Below are positions 36,360 to 44,857 of a DNA stretch of 64,000 nucleotides, piece after piece. The notes beneath the pieces are model-generated. The model was not told where the DNA came from. It worked only from the letters and a program-made list of their open reading frames with translations, and ran no database searches. This stretch comes from Paludibacteraceae bacterium (GTDB taxonomy: Bacteria; Bacteroidota; Bacteroidia; Bacteroidales; Paludibacteraceae): NCBI GenBank assembly GCA_017477325.1, contig JAFUWV010000010.1, forward strand, positions 248,001-312,000, read 5' to 3'. A program made the position numbers and the translations under genes. Positions within the stretch are counted from its first letter, which is position 1, and each line of letters opens with the position of its first letter.

Positions 36360-37178
36360 TCAATATTGCTCCGTTTCGCTTGGGAAAGAGCCATCCTTGA
36401 CAGCAGCTACATATTCTGCAACAGCAGCCTTCACCTGCACTCCCAACTCAGCAAAGCGACGCAAGAACTTAGGTTTGAAGCCTTCGTTTAACCCGAGCAT
36501 ATCGTGCAGGACAAGGACTTGTCCATCAGTTCCGTTGCCTGCGCCAATGCCAATAACGGGTATATGCAGTTCTTCGGATACGCGTTTACCGAGAGCAGCA
36601 GGAATCTTCTCCAGGACAACACTGAAGCAGCCTGCCTCTTCGAGCAGGTGAGCGTCGTGCACCAGTTTCTCCGCCTCGGCGTCTCCTTTAGCCCTCAGGC
36701 CATATCCGCCGAACTGATTTACGGACTGCGGAGTGAGTCCGAGATGTCCCATAACGGGTACACCTGCCTGAATCATATGCTTAATTGCGGGCAATATCTC
36801 CTCTCCTCCTTCGAGTTTGACAGCGTCCGCACCAGAGAGCTGGAGTATTTTCATAGCGTTTCTTACCGCTTCCTGTTCGGATATCTGGTATGAGCCGAAG
36901 GGCATGTCGCAGACAACAAGTGCATGTTCTGCAGCGCGTCTGACGCCTTTAGCAAGGAATATCATCTCATCGAGAGTGATAGGGAGGGTAGTAGAATTAC
37001 CACAGACGACGTTAGAGGCACTGTCGCCAATTAATATAATATCCACTCCTGCCTCATCCAGAAGTTTTGCGAGTGTGAAATCATAGGAGGTGAGCATAGA
37101 TATCTTCTCACCATCAAGTTTTTTCTTTATAATGGTCTGCGTTGTCTGACGCGCAGTAGCCGCTGAATGTACTGACAT
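36360..37178 (-). CDS. panB: 3-methyl-2-oxobutanoate hydroxymethyltransferase (pantothenate synthesis)
   Basis: A 272-residue enzyme that makes ketopantoate from alpha-ketoisovalerate and 5,10-methylene-THF. I start it at the ATG at 37178 (MSVHSAATARQTT); the longer frame from 37202 would begin inside the short leader. Key blocks: KISMLTSYDFTLAKLLDEAGVDIILIGDSASNVV (Mg-binding Asp), DMPFGSYQ, AVKLEGGEE, PVMGHLGLTPQSVNQFGGYG, VIGIGAGNGTDGQVLVLHDMLG and FKPKFLRRFAE. Length and motifs are normal. It is first in the panB-capA-hpt operon, with a promoter 42 bp upstream. Confidence 0.96.
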   Translation of the reverse strand: MSVHSAATARQTTQTIIKKKLDGEKISMLTSYDFTLAKLLDEAGVDIILIGDSASNVVCGNSTTLPITLDEMIFLAKGVRRAAEHALVVCDMPFGSYQISEQEAVRNAMKILQLSGADAVKLEGGEEILPAIKHMIQAGVPVMGHLGLTPQSVNQFGGYGLRAKGDAEAEKLVHDAHLLEEAGCFSVVLEKIPAALGKRVSEELHIPVIGIGAGNGTDGQVLVLHDMLGLNEGFKPKFLRRFAELGVQVKAAVAEYVAAVKDGSFPSETEQY

Positions 37179-37219
37179 TATAACGATTGATTTAATAAAC
37201 AAATAAATGAAATAATTTG

Positions 37220-37250
37220 CAAAGGTAATGCTTTTTTGGCAGACAGCAAA
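37220..37250 (-). promoter_or_regulatory. Bacteroidetes promoter of panB-capA-hpt
   Basis: Minus strand: TTTG (37250-37247), a 19-bp spacer, TACCTTTG (37227-37220). The leader to the ATG at 37178 is about 35-40 nt. Confidence 0.8.
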
Positions 37251-37336
37251 ATGAAAAGTGCTTGCAGGCAGACAAGCAGCGAAAAGGTATTGCAGTTTCA
37301 GGTTTAGTTTGCATACCGGATGCGTACACGCTATGT

Positions 37337-37416
37337 ATCTTTCATGTTTCGTTTACGTCTCGTTTACGTCTCGTTTACGTCTCGTTTACGTGTCGTTTAC
37401 GTCTTTTTTACGTAAA
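37337..37416 (-). repeat. Palindrome plus 11-bp tandem-repeat element, copy B (inverted)
   Basis: On the minus strand it reads TTTACGTAAA (37416-37407), then AAAAG, then ACGTAAACGAC, three copies of ACGTAAACGAG, one ACGTAAACGAA, and a degenerate unit ACATGAAAGAT. It is the same head-to-tail arrangement as copy A at 12840-12897 but in opposite orientation and with one more unit. Confidence 0.85.
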
Positions 37417-37613
37417 TTGCACTAATATGGAGCACAAATGCATTATGATGATGTTCGGATGTAAAGTTAGGGTTTCAAACCGGAATAGTGTTCCTACTCA
37501 CTGAAAAAAGACAGGAGTGCTTTTTAGTTATATTACAAACCGCTTTGGCACGTTGTTTGCTACTAATAGTGGGCTTTAAGAAAGATTCAAGGATATAAAA
37601 AAGATAAACATTC

Positions 37614-39113
37614 ATGACAAAAACTACTAACAATTGTAAATTTATGGCTGTCATAATGGCAGTCGCATGCCTATCTGTGCCATGCATGGCAGGTGACACC
37701 ATCCGCTACACTCTTGCTGCATGCCGCAGTATGGCCTTAGAGAAAGGCTCTACCAGCCGCTCCAGTCAGGAGATGATACGTGCCGCTGAACTGAACCGGA
37801 AGGCAGCCTTAGCGGCAGCGTTTCCGAAAGTGAGCGCCAACGCAGCGTACTCATGGAACTCAGAGAAGATGCACCTATTAGGGAACGAGACAGCCTTTGA
37901 CTTCGGTACGGCAGGTGTGGCAGCAAATGGTACACCTTACTTCAACTGGAGCAGCGAAACTCCGCTAAGCCGTTTAGCCACAGCCTTGGACGGTACACAT
38001 CTGCAACAACATATATTAGAGGTGCAATCGGATGCGGGTCAGAAAATAGCCCAAGCGTATCAGCAGGTGTATAACACCATGACCGTTGATTTGACACATG
38101 TGGCATTGGCACAAGTGGGTATTACCCAGCCTATCTACACCGGCGGCAGGCTCACGCAGGTATATCAGATAGCAAAAGCCACAGAGCATATTGCCTCCAT
38201 AGAAGCCGAGACCAAGCACGACGAGGTGATAGCCAAAGTAGATGAGGCATACTGGCGCGTGGTATCTGTAGAACAGAAGCGGCGTTTGGCAAATAACTAC
38301 TACGCCCTGCTTTGCAAGTTAGAGAGTGACGTGAGCGAACTGATGCATGAGGGACTTGCCACACAGTCCGACCTACTGAAGGTGCGCACCAAACGTGGCG
38401 AGGCTGAGGTGAAGAAACTGCAGGCAGAAAACGGTCTTGTGTTGTCTCGCATGGCTTTGGCTCAACTATGCGGGCTGCCTTTAGAGGCTGTATTTACCTT
38501 AGACGAGAGCGGATTGGGAGAGACGACACTAGCTACAGACACAATAGATGCGGCAAGTGCTGCATCCAACCGCAAGGAGTTGCAACTTGTAGAGGAGGCA
38601 GAGCACATAGCCCGCAGCAATGCCAAGCTGATAGCAGCAGGTCTGCAGCCTAATATTGTCGCTTCTGCGGGATATATATACACAAACCCATACGCCACTA
38701 ATGGTATCCGCAACGACTGGCACGGGCAGGGATTCTTCTCAGCCGGCGTGGTGGTCAACGTGCCTATTGCGCATGCCGACGACATTCTGCGTTATAAGGC
38801 AGCGAAACATACGGCTGACGCTGTAGCAATGAAAGTAGATGAGACCAAAGAGATGCTGACGCTGCAGATAACACAAGCCAACCAGAAACTGCTGGAGTCG
38901 CAACAGAAGATTGCCGTAGCACAACTGACATGCAACAACGCCGACGAGGTGCTGCGCATGGCACAAGAGTCGTTTGCCTCAGGCATGATTTCGACCTCGG
39001 AACTGATGCAGGCTCAGACGGCATGGATGGCAGCGGCCACTGACCTTTTAGATGCAGAGACAGAGGCTAAGGTGAACGAGACACGTCTCAGACAATACAC
39101 CCAAGGATTATAA
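37614..39113 (+). CDS. TolC-family outer-membrane efflux protein
   Basis: A 499-residue protein with signal peptide (ending CMAG). Two long alpha-helical hairpin repeats alternate with barrel segments, as in TolC: ALAQVGITQPIYTGGRLTQVYQIAKA and a second FFSAGVVVNVPIAHADDILRYKAAKH. The helices are rich in Ala, Glu and Gln (AEAKVNETRLRQYTQG at the end). It is expected to form the trimeric outer-membrane channel of a tripartite export system with the HlyD-like adaptor and ABC-2 permeases encoded directly downstream. Gaps of 40, 4 and 0 bp indicate one operon. The exported substrate is unknown. Confidence 0.9.
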   Translation: MTKTTNNCKFMAVIMAVACLSVPCMAGDTIRYTLAACRSMALEKGSTSRSSQEMIRAAELNRKAALAAAFPKVSANAAYSWNSEKMHLLGNETAFDFGTAGVAANGTPYFNWSSETPLSRLATALDGTHLQQHILEVQSDAGQKIAQAYQQVYNTMTVDLTHVALAQVGITQPIYTGGRLTQVYQIAKATEHIASIEAETKHDEVIAKVDEAYWRVVSVEQKRRLANNYYALLCKLESDVSELMHEGLATQSDLLKVRTKRGEAEVKKLQAENGLVLSRMALAQLCGLPLEAVFTLDESGLGETTLATDTIDAASAASNRKELQLVEEAEHIARSNAKLIAAGLQPNIVASAGYIYTNPYATNGIRNDWHGQGFFSAGVVVNVPIAHADDILRYKAAKHTADAVAMKVDETKEMLTLQITQANQKLLESQQKIAVAQLTCNNADEVLRMAQESFASGMISTSELMQAQTAWMAAATDLLDAETEAKVNETRLRQYTQGL

Positions 39114-39153
39114 GTAATTGCAAACAATTTGTATATAAAAAAACGAAAGAGAT

Positions 39154-40140
39154 ATGAGAAAAGAAAGAGAAGGAAGCCTGCTACTTGGCTTAGTTGCACT
39201 ATTGGTTGTTGTGATAGTAGTAGCGTTAGTCGGTGTGTTTGCCCTCCGCCCGGAAGAGACCTTGATTCAAGGCGAGTCGGAAGCAGCCGAATATCGTGTA
39301 TCGGGCAAGGTTCCGGGTCGAATAGAGATGTATTTCTACGAAGAGGGCGACCTTGTGAAGAAAGGCGACACCTTGGTTGCCATCTATTCGCCAGAGGTGG
39401 AAGCCAAGAAAGAACAGGCCTTGGCAGCCCGCGATATGGCAGAGGCAGTAAACCAGAAAGCCAAGAACGGAGCCCAGCGCGAACAAATAACCGGTGCATA
39501 CGAGTTGTACCAAAAAGCCAAGGCAGGCGAAGAGATCTACCGCAAGAGCTACGATCGCGTAGAACGTCTATTTGAGAAAGGAGTGGTCAGTGAGCAGAAG
39601 CGAGATGAAGTAAAGGCACAGTACAAGGCTGCCGTAGCAACAGTTCGTGCGGCAAAGAGCCAGTACGACATGGCATTGGCAGGCGCACGTAAGGAAGACA
39701 AAGCCGCTGCGGAAGCGCAGGTAGCACGTGTGGACGCAGTGCTCAAAGAGGTAGCAGCAGCCGAGGCTGAGAGGTATCTGCTCTCTCCATGCGACGGCGA
39801 AGTGAGCGAGATGTTCCCCAAGGTCGGCGAACTGGTAGGACAAGGCAGTCCGGTGATGGCTATTGTTGATATGAGCGACGTGTGGTTTACCTTTGCCGTA
39901 AGAGAAGATATGCTCCACGATTTCACTATTGGCAGCGTTATAGAAGTGAAGATCCCCGCCTTGGGTGACACCAAGTACCCGCTGACCGTGACTCATATCA
40001 AAGCCATGGGCACTTACGCCACATGGCGCACCACCAAGCAGAACGGCGGTTATGACGTCCGCACGTTTGACGTCAAATGCCGTCCTCTGAGCACAATACC
40101 TAACCTACGGCCGGGAATGACGGCTTTGGTCGTAAAATAA
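39154..40140 (+). CDS. HlyD-family periplasmic adaptor protein
   Basis: A 328-residue membrane-fusion protein. It has one N-terminal membrane helix (SLLLGLVALLVVVIVVALVGVFAL), then the first half of a lipoyl/barrel-sandwich domain (GKVPGRIEMYFYEEGDLVKKGDTLVAIYSP). A long coiled-coil hairpin at about 85-200 is rich in Ala, Glu and Lys. The second lipoyl half (LLSPCDGEVSEMFPKVGELVGQGSPV) and a beta-barrel domain (VWFTFAVREDMLHDFTIG) complete it. It bridges the inner-membrane permeases and the TolC-like channel. It lies 4 bp before the first ABC-2 gene. Confidence 0.9.
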   Translation: MRKEREGSLLLGLVALLVVVIVVALVGVFALRPEETLIQGESEAAEYRVSGKVPGRIEMYFYEEGDLVKKGDTLVAIYSPEVEAKKEQALAARDMAEAVNQKAKNGAQREQITGAYELYQKAKAGEEIYRKSYDRVERLFEKGVVSEQKRDEVKAQYKAAVATVRAAKSQYDMALAGARKEDKAAAEAQVARVDAVLKEVAAAEAERYLLSPCDGEVSEMFPKVGELVGQGSPVMAIVDMSDVWFTFAVREDMLHDFTIGSVIEVKIPALGDTKYPLTVTHIKAMGTYATWRTTKQNGGYDVRTFDVKCRPLSTIPNLRPGMTALVVK

Positions 40141-40144
40141 TCTC

Positions 40145-41323
40145 ATGACATTGAATATACTAATCAATATATGGCATGTAATGCAGCGTGAGGTCAGGCA
40201 GATGTTTGCCCGTCCGCTGTATATGTTCGCCTCGGTGGGCGTGATGCTGCTGTGCACGTTTTTCTTCCTAACTCTGATGCGTCATGGTGCGGCAGAGAAG
40301 ATGCCGATGGCTGTTGTGGACTTGGACCAGACCAGCATTTCGCGACGCCTATGCCACGAGATGCAGGCGACATCATCGGTTGATGTATGCCTGATAACCT
40401 CATCCTACTCCGAAGCGCGCGAGGCTATGCAACAGGGGCACATATACGGTATTTTTGTTGTACCTGAAGGGTTCTATAGTGACCTTGCTGCTTTCAAACG
40501 ACCTCAGATAGACTTCTACGTTACCAACGCCTATACCGTAGGTGGCAACACAGCCTATAAGCAGATGCTGACAGTAGCCAACCTTGTATCGGGAGCGTTC
40601 CAGCGTGAGGTACTCAGAAAGAAAGGCATGTCGGAAGACATTATCATGAAGCGTATCCAACCTCTCACCATCGAGGGGCACATGGTGGCGAACCCCTGGG
40701 GTAACTACTCAGTGTATCTGGTCAGCACCATACTGCCCGGCATATTAGGGCTGATATGTATCATGCTCACAATCTTCGCAATCGGCTACGAACTGAAGAT
40801 GCAGACCTCACGCGAGTGGCTACACACGGCAGGCAACAACTATACGGTGGCAATGATAGGCAAACTGATACCTTACACGCTGATATATATCGTGCTTGGC
40901 ATAGGTTGCCACACCATTCTCTACCGCTTTGCAGGCTTCCCCGTCAACGGCAGTCATGCCCGTCTGCTTTTCGGACTGATGCTGTTTGTCTTTGCAATGG
41001 AGGCGATGGGCATCTTCCTCATAGGCTGTCTTCCAACATTGCGTGATGCCATCTCTATAGGGGCTCTGTACTCGATGCTGGGTTTCTCACTGTCGGGCTT
41101 CACCTATCCCGTAATGAGTATGCTGCCAGCAGTACAGGCACTAGCCAATCTTGAGCCGCTGAGGCACTACTACCTCATCTATGTAAACGAGGCACTGATG
41201 GGTGCGCCAGTGCAGAACAGTATGGTTCCGGCCTTGTCGCTATGTGCGTTTATGCTACTCTCGCTATTAGTGGCACCACGACTGCATAGGGCTTTGATAT
41301 ATCAAAATTATCCGTTTAAATAA
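40145..41323 (+). CDS. ABC-2-type transporter permease
   Basis: A 392-residue membrane protein of the ABC-2 (YbhR/YhhJ-like) family: one N-terminal helix (YMFASVGVMLLCTFFFLTLM), a large periplasmic domain (about 50-180), then five membrane segments (ILPGILGLICIMLTIFAIGYEL, LIYIVLGIGCHTILY, LLFGLMLFVFAMEAMGIFLIG, AISIGALYSMLGFSLSGF, MLLSLLVAPRLH). LEPLRHYYLIYVNEALMG is the usual conserved block. It is paired with a second permease whose ATG shares the A of this gene's stop. Such permeases normally need an ATPase subunit, which is not encoded in this operon. Confidence 0.88.
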   Translation: MTLNILINIWHVMQREVRQMFARPLYMFASVGVMLLCTFFFLTLMRHGAAEKMPMAVVDLDQTSISRRLCHEMQATSSVDVCLITSSYSEAREAMQQGHIYGIFVVPEGFYSDLAAFKRPQIDFYVTNAYTVGGNTAYKQMLTVANLVSGAFQREVLRKKGMSEDIIMKRIQPLTIEGHMVANPWGNYSVYLVSTILPGILGLICIMLTIFAIGYELKMQTSREWLHTAGNNYTVAMIGKLIPYTLIYIVLGIGCHTILYRFAGFPVNGSHARLLFGLMLFVFAMEAMGIFLIGCLPTLRDAISIGALYSMLGFSLSGFTYPVMSMLPAVQALANLEPLRHYYLIYVNEALMGAPVQNSMVPALSLCAFMLLSLLVAPRLHRALIYQNYPFK

Positions 41324-42561
41324 TGGCACATCATATATACAGACATTTGTGGCTTCAGACATTGGATACGTACAACGTATTCATTGCAGAACTCAGACGC
41401 ATCTTCCGTGACCCGGGAGTGATGGTTATCTTTATTGTAGCCACACTCGCCTACCCATTTCTCTATAAAGGCATCTATTGGAACGAACAGATAACCGACA
41501 TACCCGTAGCCGTCGTTGACATGAGCAGCTCGCCAGAAAGCCGCGAATTTCTGCACAACTGGAACGCCACACCAGATGTAAAACTTGCTTATAGCTGTGT
41601 ATCGATGGCAGAAGCTGAGAAACTGCTGCGCGACCAGAAAGTGCACGGCATCATATATTTCCCCCACGACTTCGCCTCACAACTTGCCGACCCGTTCGGG
41701 CAGGCACATATATCGCTATACTGCGATATGTCGTCGTTTCTGTACATGAAAGGCGTGTATCTGAGCTGCAATCAGGTTATGCTTGAGTCGATGCGCAACA
41801 TACAGATCGACCGCTACGAGCAGATGGGTATGGACAAAGAGTTTGCGTGGACATTAGTGCAAGATGCGCCATACACCGAGACAGCACTCTTCACACCTAC
41901 AGGGGGTTATGGTTCGTTCCTCATACCGGCGGTATTGGTACTCATACTGCATCAGACCTTGTTTTTCGGAATATGTATGCTGGGTGGCACCGCACGTGAG
42001 GAGAACAACGAACTATATTGTATTCCAGGACGGCGCCGCAGCTATTCTGTATTGAGAATCATTTTAGGCAGAGGTGCCGCCTATTTCGTTATTTACTACA
42101 CCTTGGCAGTTATCCTATTGGTAGGACTACCGCGATTGTTCAACCTGCCTCACATAGGGCAAGTGGGTGATATTATGCAATTTATTGTGCCTTATATATT
42201 AGCCACAACATTCTTCTCGATGTGCGTGAGTGTGTTTATCCGCAATCGCGAGTCCGGCATGGTGCTACTTATTTCCTCTTCTCTGATATTCCTTTTCATT
42301 GCGGGCATATCATGGCCCAAGGAGATGATTCCCGATGCATGGCGCTATCTATCATATATCATCCCGTACACTTCAGGAGCCCACGGGTTTATTCACCTCT
42401 CGTCAATGGGTGCCACACTATGGACCACACGCGCCGAGTACTACACTCTATGGATTCTGACCGCAGCATATTTCATCACCGCCTGCCTGCTGCTCTTCGC
42501 TACCGGCTGGTATAACGAAAGACGAAATGCCTCAACTGAAACAGAGGAAGAGCAAAACTAA
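41323..42561 (+). CDS. ABC-2-type transporter permease
   Basis: A 412-residue relative of the upstream permease: an N-terminal helix (MVIFIVATLAYPFLYKGI), a large periplasmic domain with VAVVDMSSSPESREFL, and C-terminal membrane segments (FLIPAVLVLILHQTLFFGICML, AAYFVIYYTLAVILLVGL, IVPYILATTFFSMCV, MVLLISSSLIFLFIAGISWP, LTAAYFITACLLLFATGW). IPYTSGAHGFIHLSSMGA matches the conserved block. It starts by TAATG overlap with the previous gene, so translation is coupled. The pair probably forms a heterodimeric inner-membrane pore. Confidence 0.88.
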   Translation: MAHHIYRHLWLQTLDTYNVFIAELRRIFRDPGVMVIFIVATLAYPFLYKGIYWNEQITDIPVAVVDMSSSPESREFLHNWNATPDVKLAYSCVSMAEAEKLLRDQKVHGIIYFPHDFASQLADPFGQAHISLYCDMSSFLYMKGVYLSCNQVMLESMRNIQIDRYEQMGMDKEFAWTLVQDAPYTETALFTPTGGYGSFLIPAVLVLILHQTLFFGICMLGGTAREENNELYCIPGRRRSYSVLRIILGRGAAYFVIYYTLAVILLVGLPRLFNLPHIGQVGDIMQFIVPYILATTFFSMCVSVFIRNRESGMVLLISSSLIFLFIAGISWPKEMIPDAWRYLSYIIPYTSGAHGFIHLSSMGATLWTTRAEYYTLWILTAAYFITACLLLFATGWYNERRNASTETEEEQN

Positions 42562-42643
42562 TCTGCAAGGAGTATTCCATAAGAAACATCAACTGAGTTG
42601 CATGCCAGTTGGGCATCTATAAAATGCGGTATTAACAAATAAA

Positions 42644-42675
42644 TTTGCGCATTCAGATAAAAAGCACTATATTTG
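42644..42675 (+). promoter_or_regulatory. Bacteroidetes promoter of the polysaccharide gene group
   Basis: TTTG (42644-42647), a 20-bp spacer, TATATTTG (42668-42675): exact consensus. The leader of about 55 nt contains the GTTTCAG-type array. Confidence 0.85.
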
Positions 42676-42687
42676 CAGACTGTTTAA

Positions 42688-42715
42688 AGTTTCAGGTTTC
42701 AGGTTTCAAGTTTCA
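42688..42715. repeat. 7-bp tandem array, GGTTTCA type
   Basis: Four 7-bp units AGTTTCA, GGTTTCA, GGTTTCA, AGTTTCA, then TAATTCA-type words. The same unit forms the in-gene array at 49780-49863. Confidence 0.8.
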
Positions 42716-42734
42716 TAATTCATAATCAAAACAG

Positions 42735-44696
42735 ATGTCGGAACAGAACAAGAATTACCAAAGACTGAATCAGTCGGATATATTTTCACATTTCTCTTCT
42801 ATGGGGTACCTTCCGCGTTGGGGGGTGTTGCTTATCGACCTGCTACTATGTATAGTAGCGTTTGCCATCAGTTACCTGATAGGCAGCGGAGTTTTCACAT
42901 ACGGCGAAGACGAGACGATGTGGCCCATCTGGGCACAGATGCTACTACTGCTGGCAGTGCAGACACTGAGTTTCTGGTGTTTTCACACATACTCAGGCGT
43001 GCTAAGGTACAGCACATTCATAGACACGATAAAGATACTGCTGTCGGTGGTATCGTCGGGCATAGCGGTTCTGCTTGCGAGCGGCATATCGATACATCTG
43101 TCTGGTCCGAAACTATGTCTGAACACCGCAGTCATCATCTATGTGTTTGTCAGTTTCACCCTTCTGTTCTGCCTCCGTGTGGGCATAAAGACACTGTTCG
43201 AGACCATGCAACAGAGCGTCTCGTGGAGCAGGAAGGTGCTGATATACGGCACGAAGCAGGCAGGCATAGCGATAGCCAGAATGCTGCGCTCGTCGAACGA
43301 CAGCGGATACCGCGTTGTGGGCTTTATAGAGGACGGCAAAGACGGCAAGCGCTTCAATTTGCTCGGTATGAAAGTCTATCACAAAGACAACCGTCTGATA
43401 GAGCGCATGCAGAGCGAAGGCATCAGAAACATCATTGTATCCCCAATGAAGATGAAAGAGATCCGTCCGAACGAAGATCTTGCAATCTTCCTTGACAACA
43501 ACATACACATACTGACGACGCCCTATTTCACCGAGTGGGAAGAGAACAGCGACCTTGCTTCGATGAACAGGATAGGCAAGATAGACTCGATAAAGATAGA
43601 GGACCTGCTTGAGCGTCCGCAGATTCACATTGACACGGACAATGTAAAGAAGATGCTTACGGACAAGGTTATCATGGTTACAGGCGCAGCAGGGAGCATA
43701 GGAAGCGAGCTGACGAGGCAGATACTCGGTTTCAACCCCCGTGTGGTCATCCTGTTCGAGCAAGCGGAGAGCCCCCTGCACGACTTTGTACTGGACCTGA
43801 AGGCAGAGTTTCCAAGGCAACGCATAATAGCCTGCATAGGTGACGTGAGAGACAGACACAGAGTGGAAGAAGTGATATCGGACCTGAGGCCCTCAGTGAT
43901 ATATCATGCAGCCGCCTACAAACATGTTCCGCTGATGGAAGACCACCCCAACGAAGCCGTACATGCGAACGTGGCCGGCACCAAGAATGTGGCAGACATG
44001 GCGGTCAAGTACGGCGTGGAATGCTTCGTGATGATATCGACTGACAAGGCTGTGAATCCGACCAACATAATGGGTGCAAGCAAGCGAATAGCCGAAATGT
44101 ATGTCCAGTCGCTCTACAACAGTCTGTGCTCGGACAACAAGCCATGTCCCCGGTTCATCACGACACGCTTCGGCAATGTGCTCGGCTCGAACGGCTCGGT
44201 GATTCCATACTTCAAGAAACAGATAGCGGCTGGAGGCCCTGTCACTGTCACCCACCCCGAGATAATACGCTACTTCATGACCATACCCGAAGCCTGCTGC
44301 CTTGTTCTCGAGGCAAGCACCATAGGCAACGGCGGAGAGATATTCATCTTCGACATGGGACACCCGATAAAAATACTTGACCTTGCAAAGAACATGATAC
44401 GTCTGGCAGGCTACGTCCCCGGAAAGGACATCCAGATAGTGTTCACCGGACTGAGGCCAGGAGAGAAACTATACGAAGAACTGCTCAACCAGAAAGAGAC
44501 GACTCTCCCAACAGAAAACGACAAGATAATGAGAGCAAAAGTGAGAGAATATCCTTTCGAGCAGGTGAACGAACAGGTGAACAAACTGCTTGAACTGAGC
44601 AACCAGTCGAAACCATTCCTTACAGTATCACTGATGAAACAGATAGTGCCAGAATACTTGTCACGGAACTCAGTGTACGAGCAGCTGGACAAGTGA
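42735..44696 (+). CDS. Membrane-bound nucleotide-sugar 4,6-dehydratase (PglF/WbpM/CapD-like)
   Basis: A 653-residue protein with four N-terminal membrane helices (GVLLIDLLLCIVAFAISYLIG, QMLLLLAVQTLSFWCFHTY, IKILLSVVSSGIAVLLASGI, TAVIIYVFVSFTLLFCLRVG). A CoA-binding-like Rossmann domain follows (RKVLIYGTKQAGIAIARML), then the extended-SDR catalytic domain from about residue 310: VTGAAGSIGSEL, HAAAYKHVPLMEDHP, and the catalytic STDKAVNPTNIMGASKR, in which Met replaces the usual Tyr, as is normal for this family. These enzymes usually dehydrate UDP-GlcNAc to a 4-keto-6-deoxy sugar at the start of deoxysugar synthesis. Next to the WecA-like transferase, it probably provides the first sugar of an envelope glycan. 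Confidence 0.9.
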   Translation: MSEQNKNYQRLNQSDIFSHFSSMGYLPRWGVLLIDLLLCIVAFAISYLIGSGVFTYGEDETMWPIWAQMLLLLAVQTLSFWCFHTYSGVLRYSTFIDTIKILLSVVSSGIAVLLASGISIHLSGPKLCLNTAVIIYVFVSFTLLFCLRVGIKTLFETMQQSVSWSRKVLIYGTKQAGIAIARMLRSSNDSGYRVVGFIEDGKDGKRFNLLGMKVYHKDNRLIERMQSEGIRNIIVSPMKMKEIRPNEDLAIFLDNNIHILTTPYFTEWEENSDLASMNRIGKIDSIKIEDLLERPQIHIDTDNVKKMLTDKVIMVTGAAGSIGSELTRQILGFNPRVVILFEQAESPLHDFVLDLKAEFPRQRIIACIGDVRDRHRVEEVISDLRPSVIYHAAAYKHVPLMEDHPNEAVHANVAGTKNVADMAVKYGVECFVMISTDKAVNPTNIMGASKRIAEMYVQSLYNSLCSDNKPCPRFITTRFGNVLGSNGSVIPYFKKQIAAGGPVTVTHPEIIRYFMTIPEACCLVLEASTIGNGGEIFIFDMGHPIKILDLAKNMIRLAGYVPGKDIQIVFTGLRPGEKLYEELLNQKETTLPTENDKIMRAKVREYPFEQVNEQVNKLLELSNQSKPFLTVSLMKQIVPEYLSRNSVYEQLDK

Positions 44697-44704
44697 GGTG
44701 ATGT

Positions 44705-44857
44705 AGTTGAGAGTTGAAAGTTGAGAGTTGAGAGAAGTTTTATAGTTAAGAGTTGAGAGTTGAAAGTGGAGAGTTGAGAGAAGTTATTATTAGTTGAGAG
44801 TTGAGAGTTTAAAGTGGAGAGAAGTTGAATAAAGTTAAGAGTTAAGAGTTAAGAGTT
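44705..44857. repeat. 7-bp tandem array, AGTTGAG type, abutting a start codon
   Basis: Runs of AGTTGAG, AGTTGAA, AGTTAAG and AGTGGAG units, separated by AGAAGTTATTATT-like spacers that give a higher-order period. The array fills the whole gap from 8 bp after the dehydratase stop to the ATG at 44858, so the ribosome-binding region of the next gene is made entirely of repeat. Confidence 0.9.

Larger units (their letters stand above)
37179..37613. other. Divergent intergenic region between panB and the efflux operon
   Basis: A 435-bp gap with the panB promoter (37220-37250) and the inverted copy of the TTTACGTAAA/11-bp element (37337-37416). From 37420 to 37613 it is AT-rich; I found no consensus promoter or operator for the plus-strand operon there and no supportable gene. 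Confidence 0.55.
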
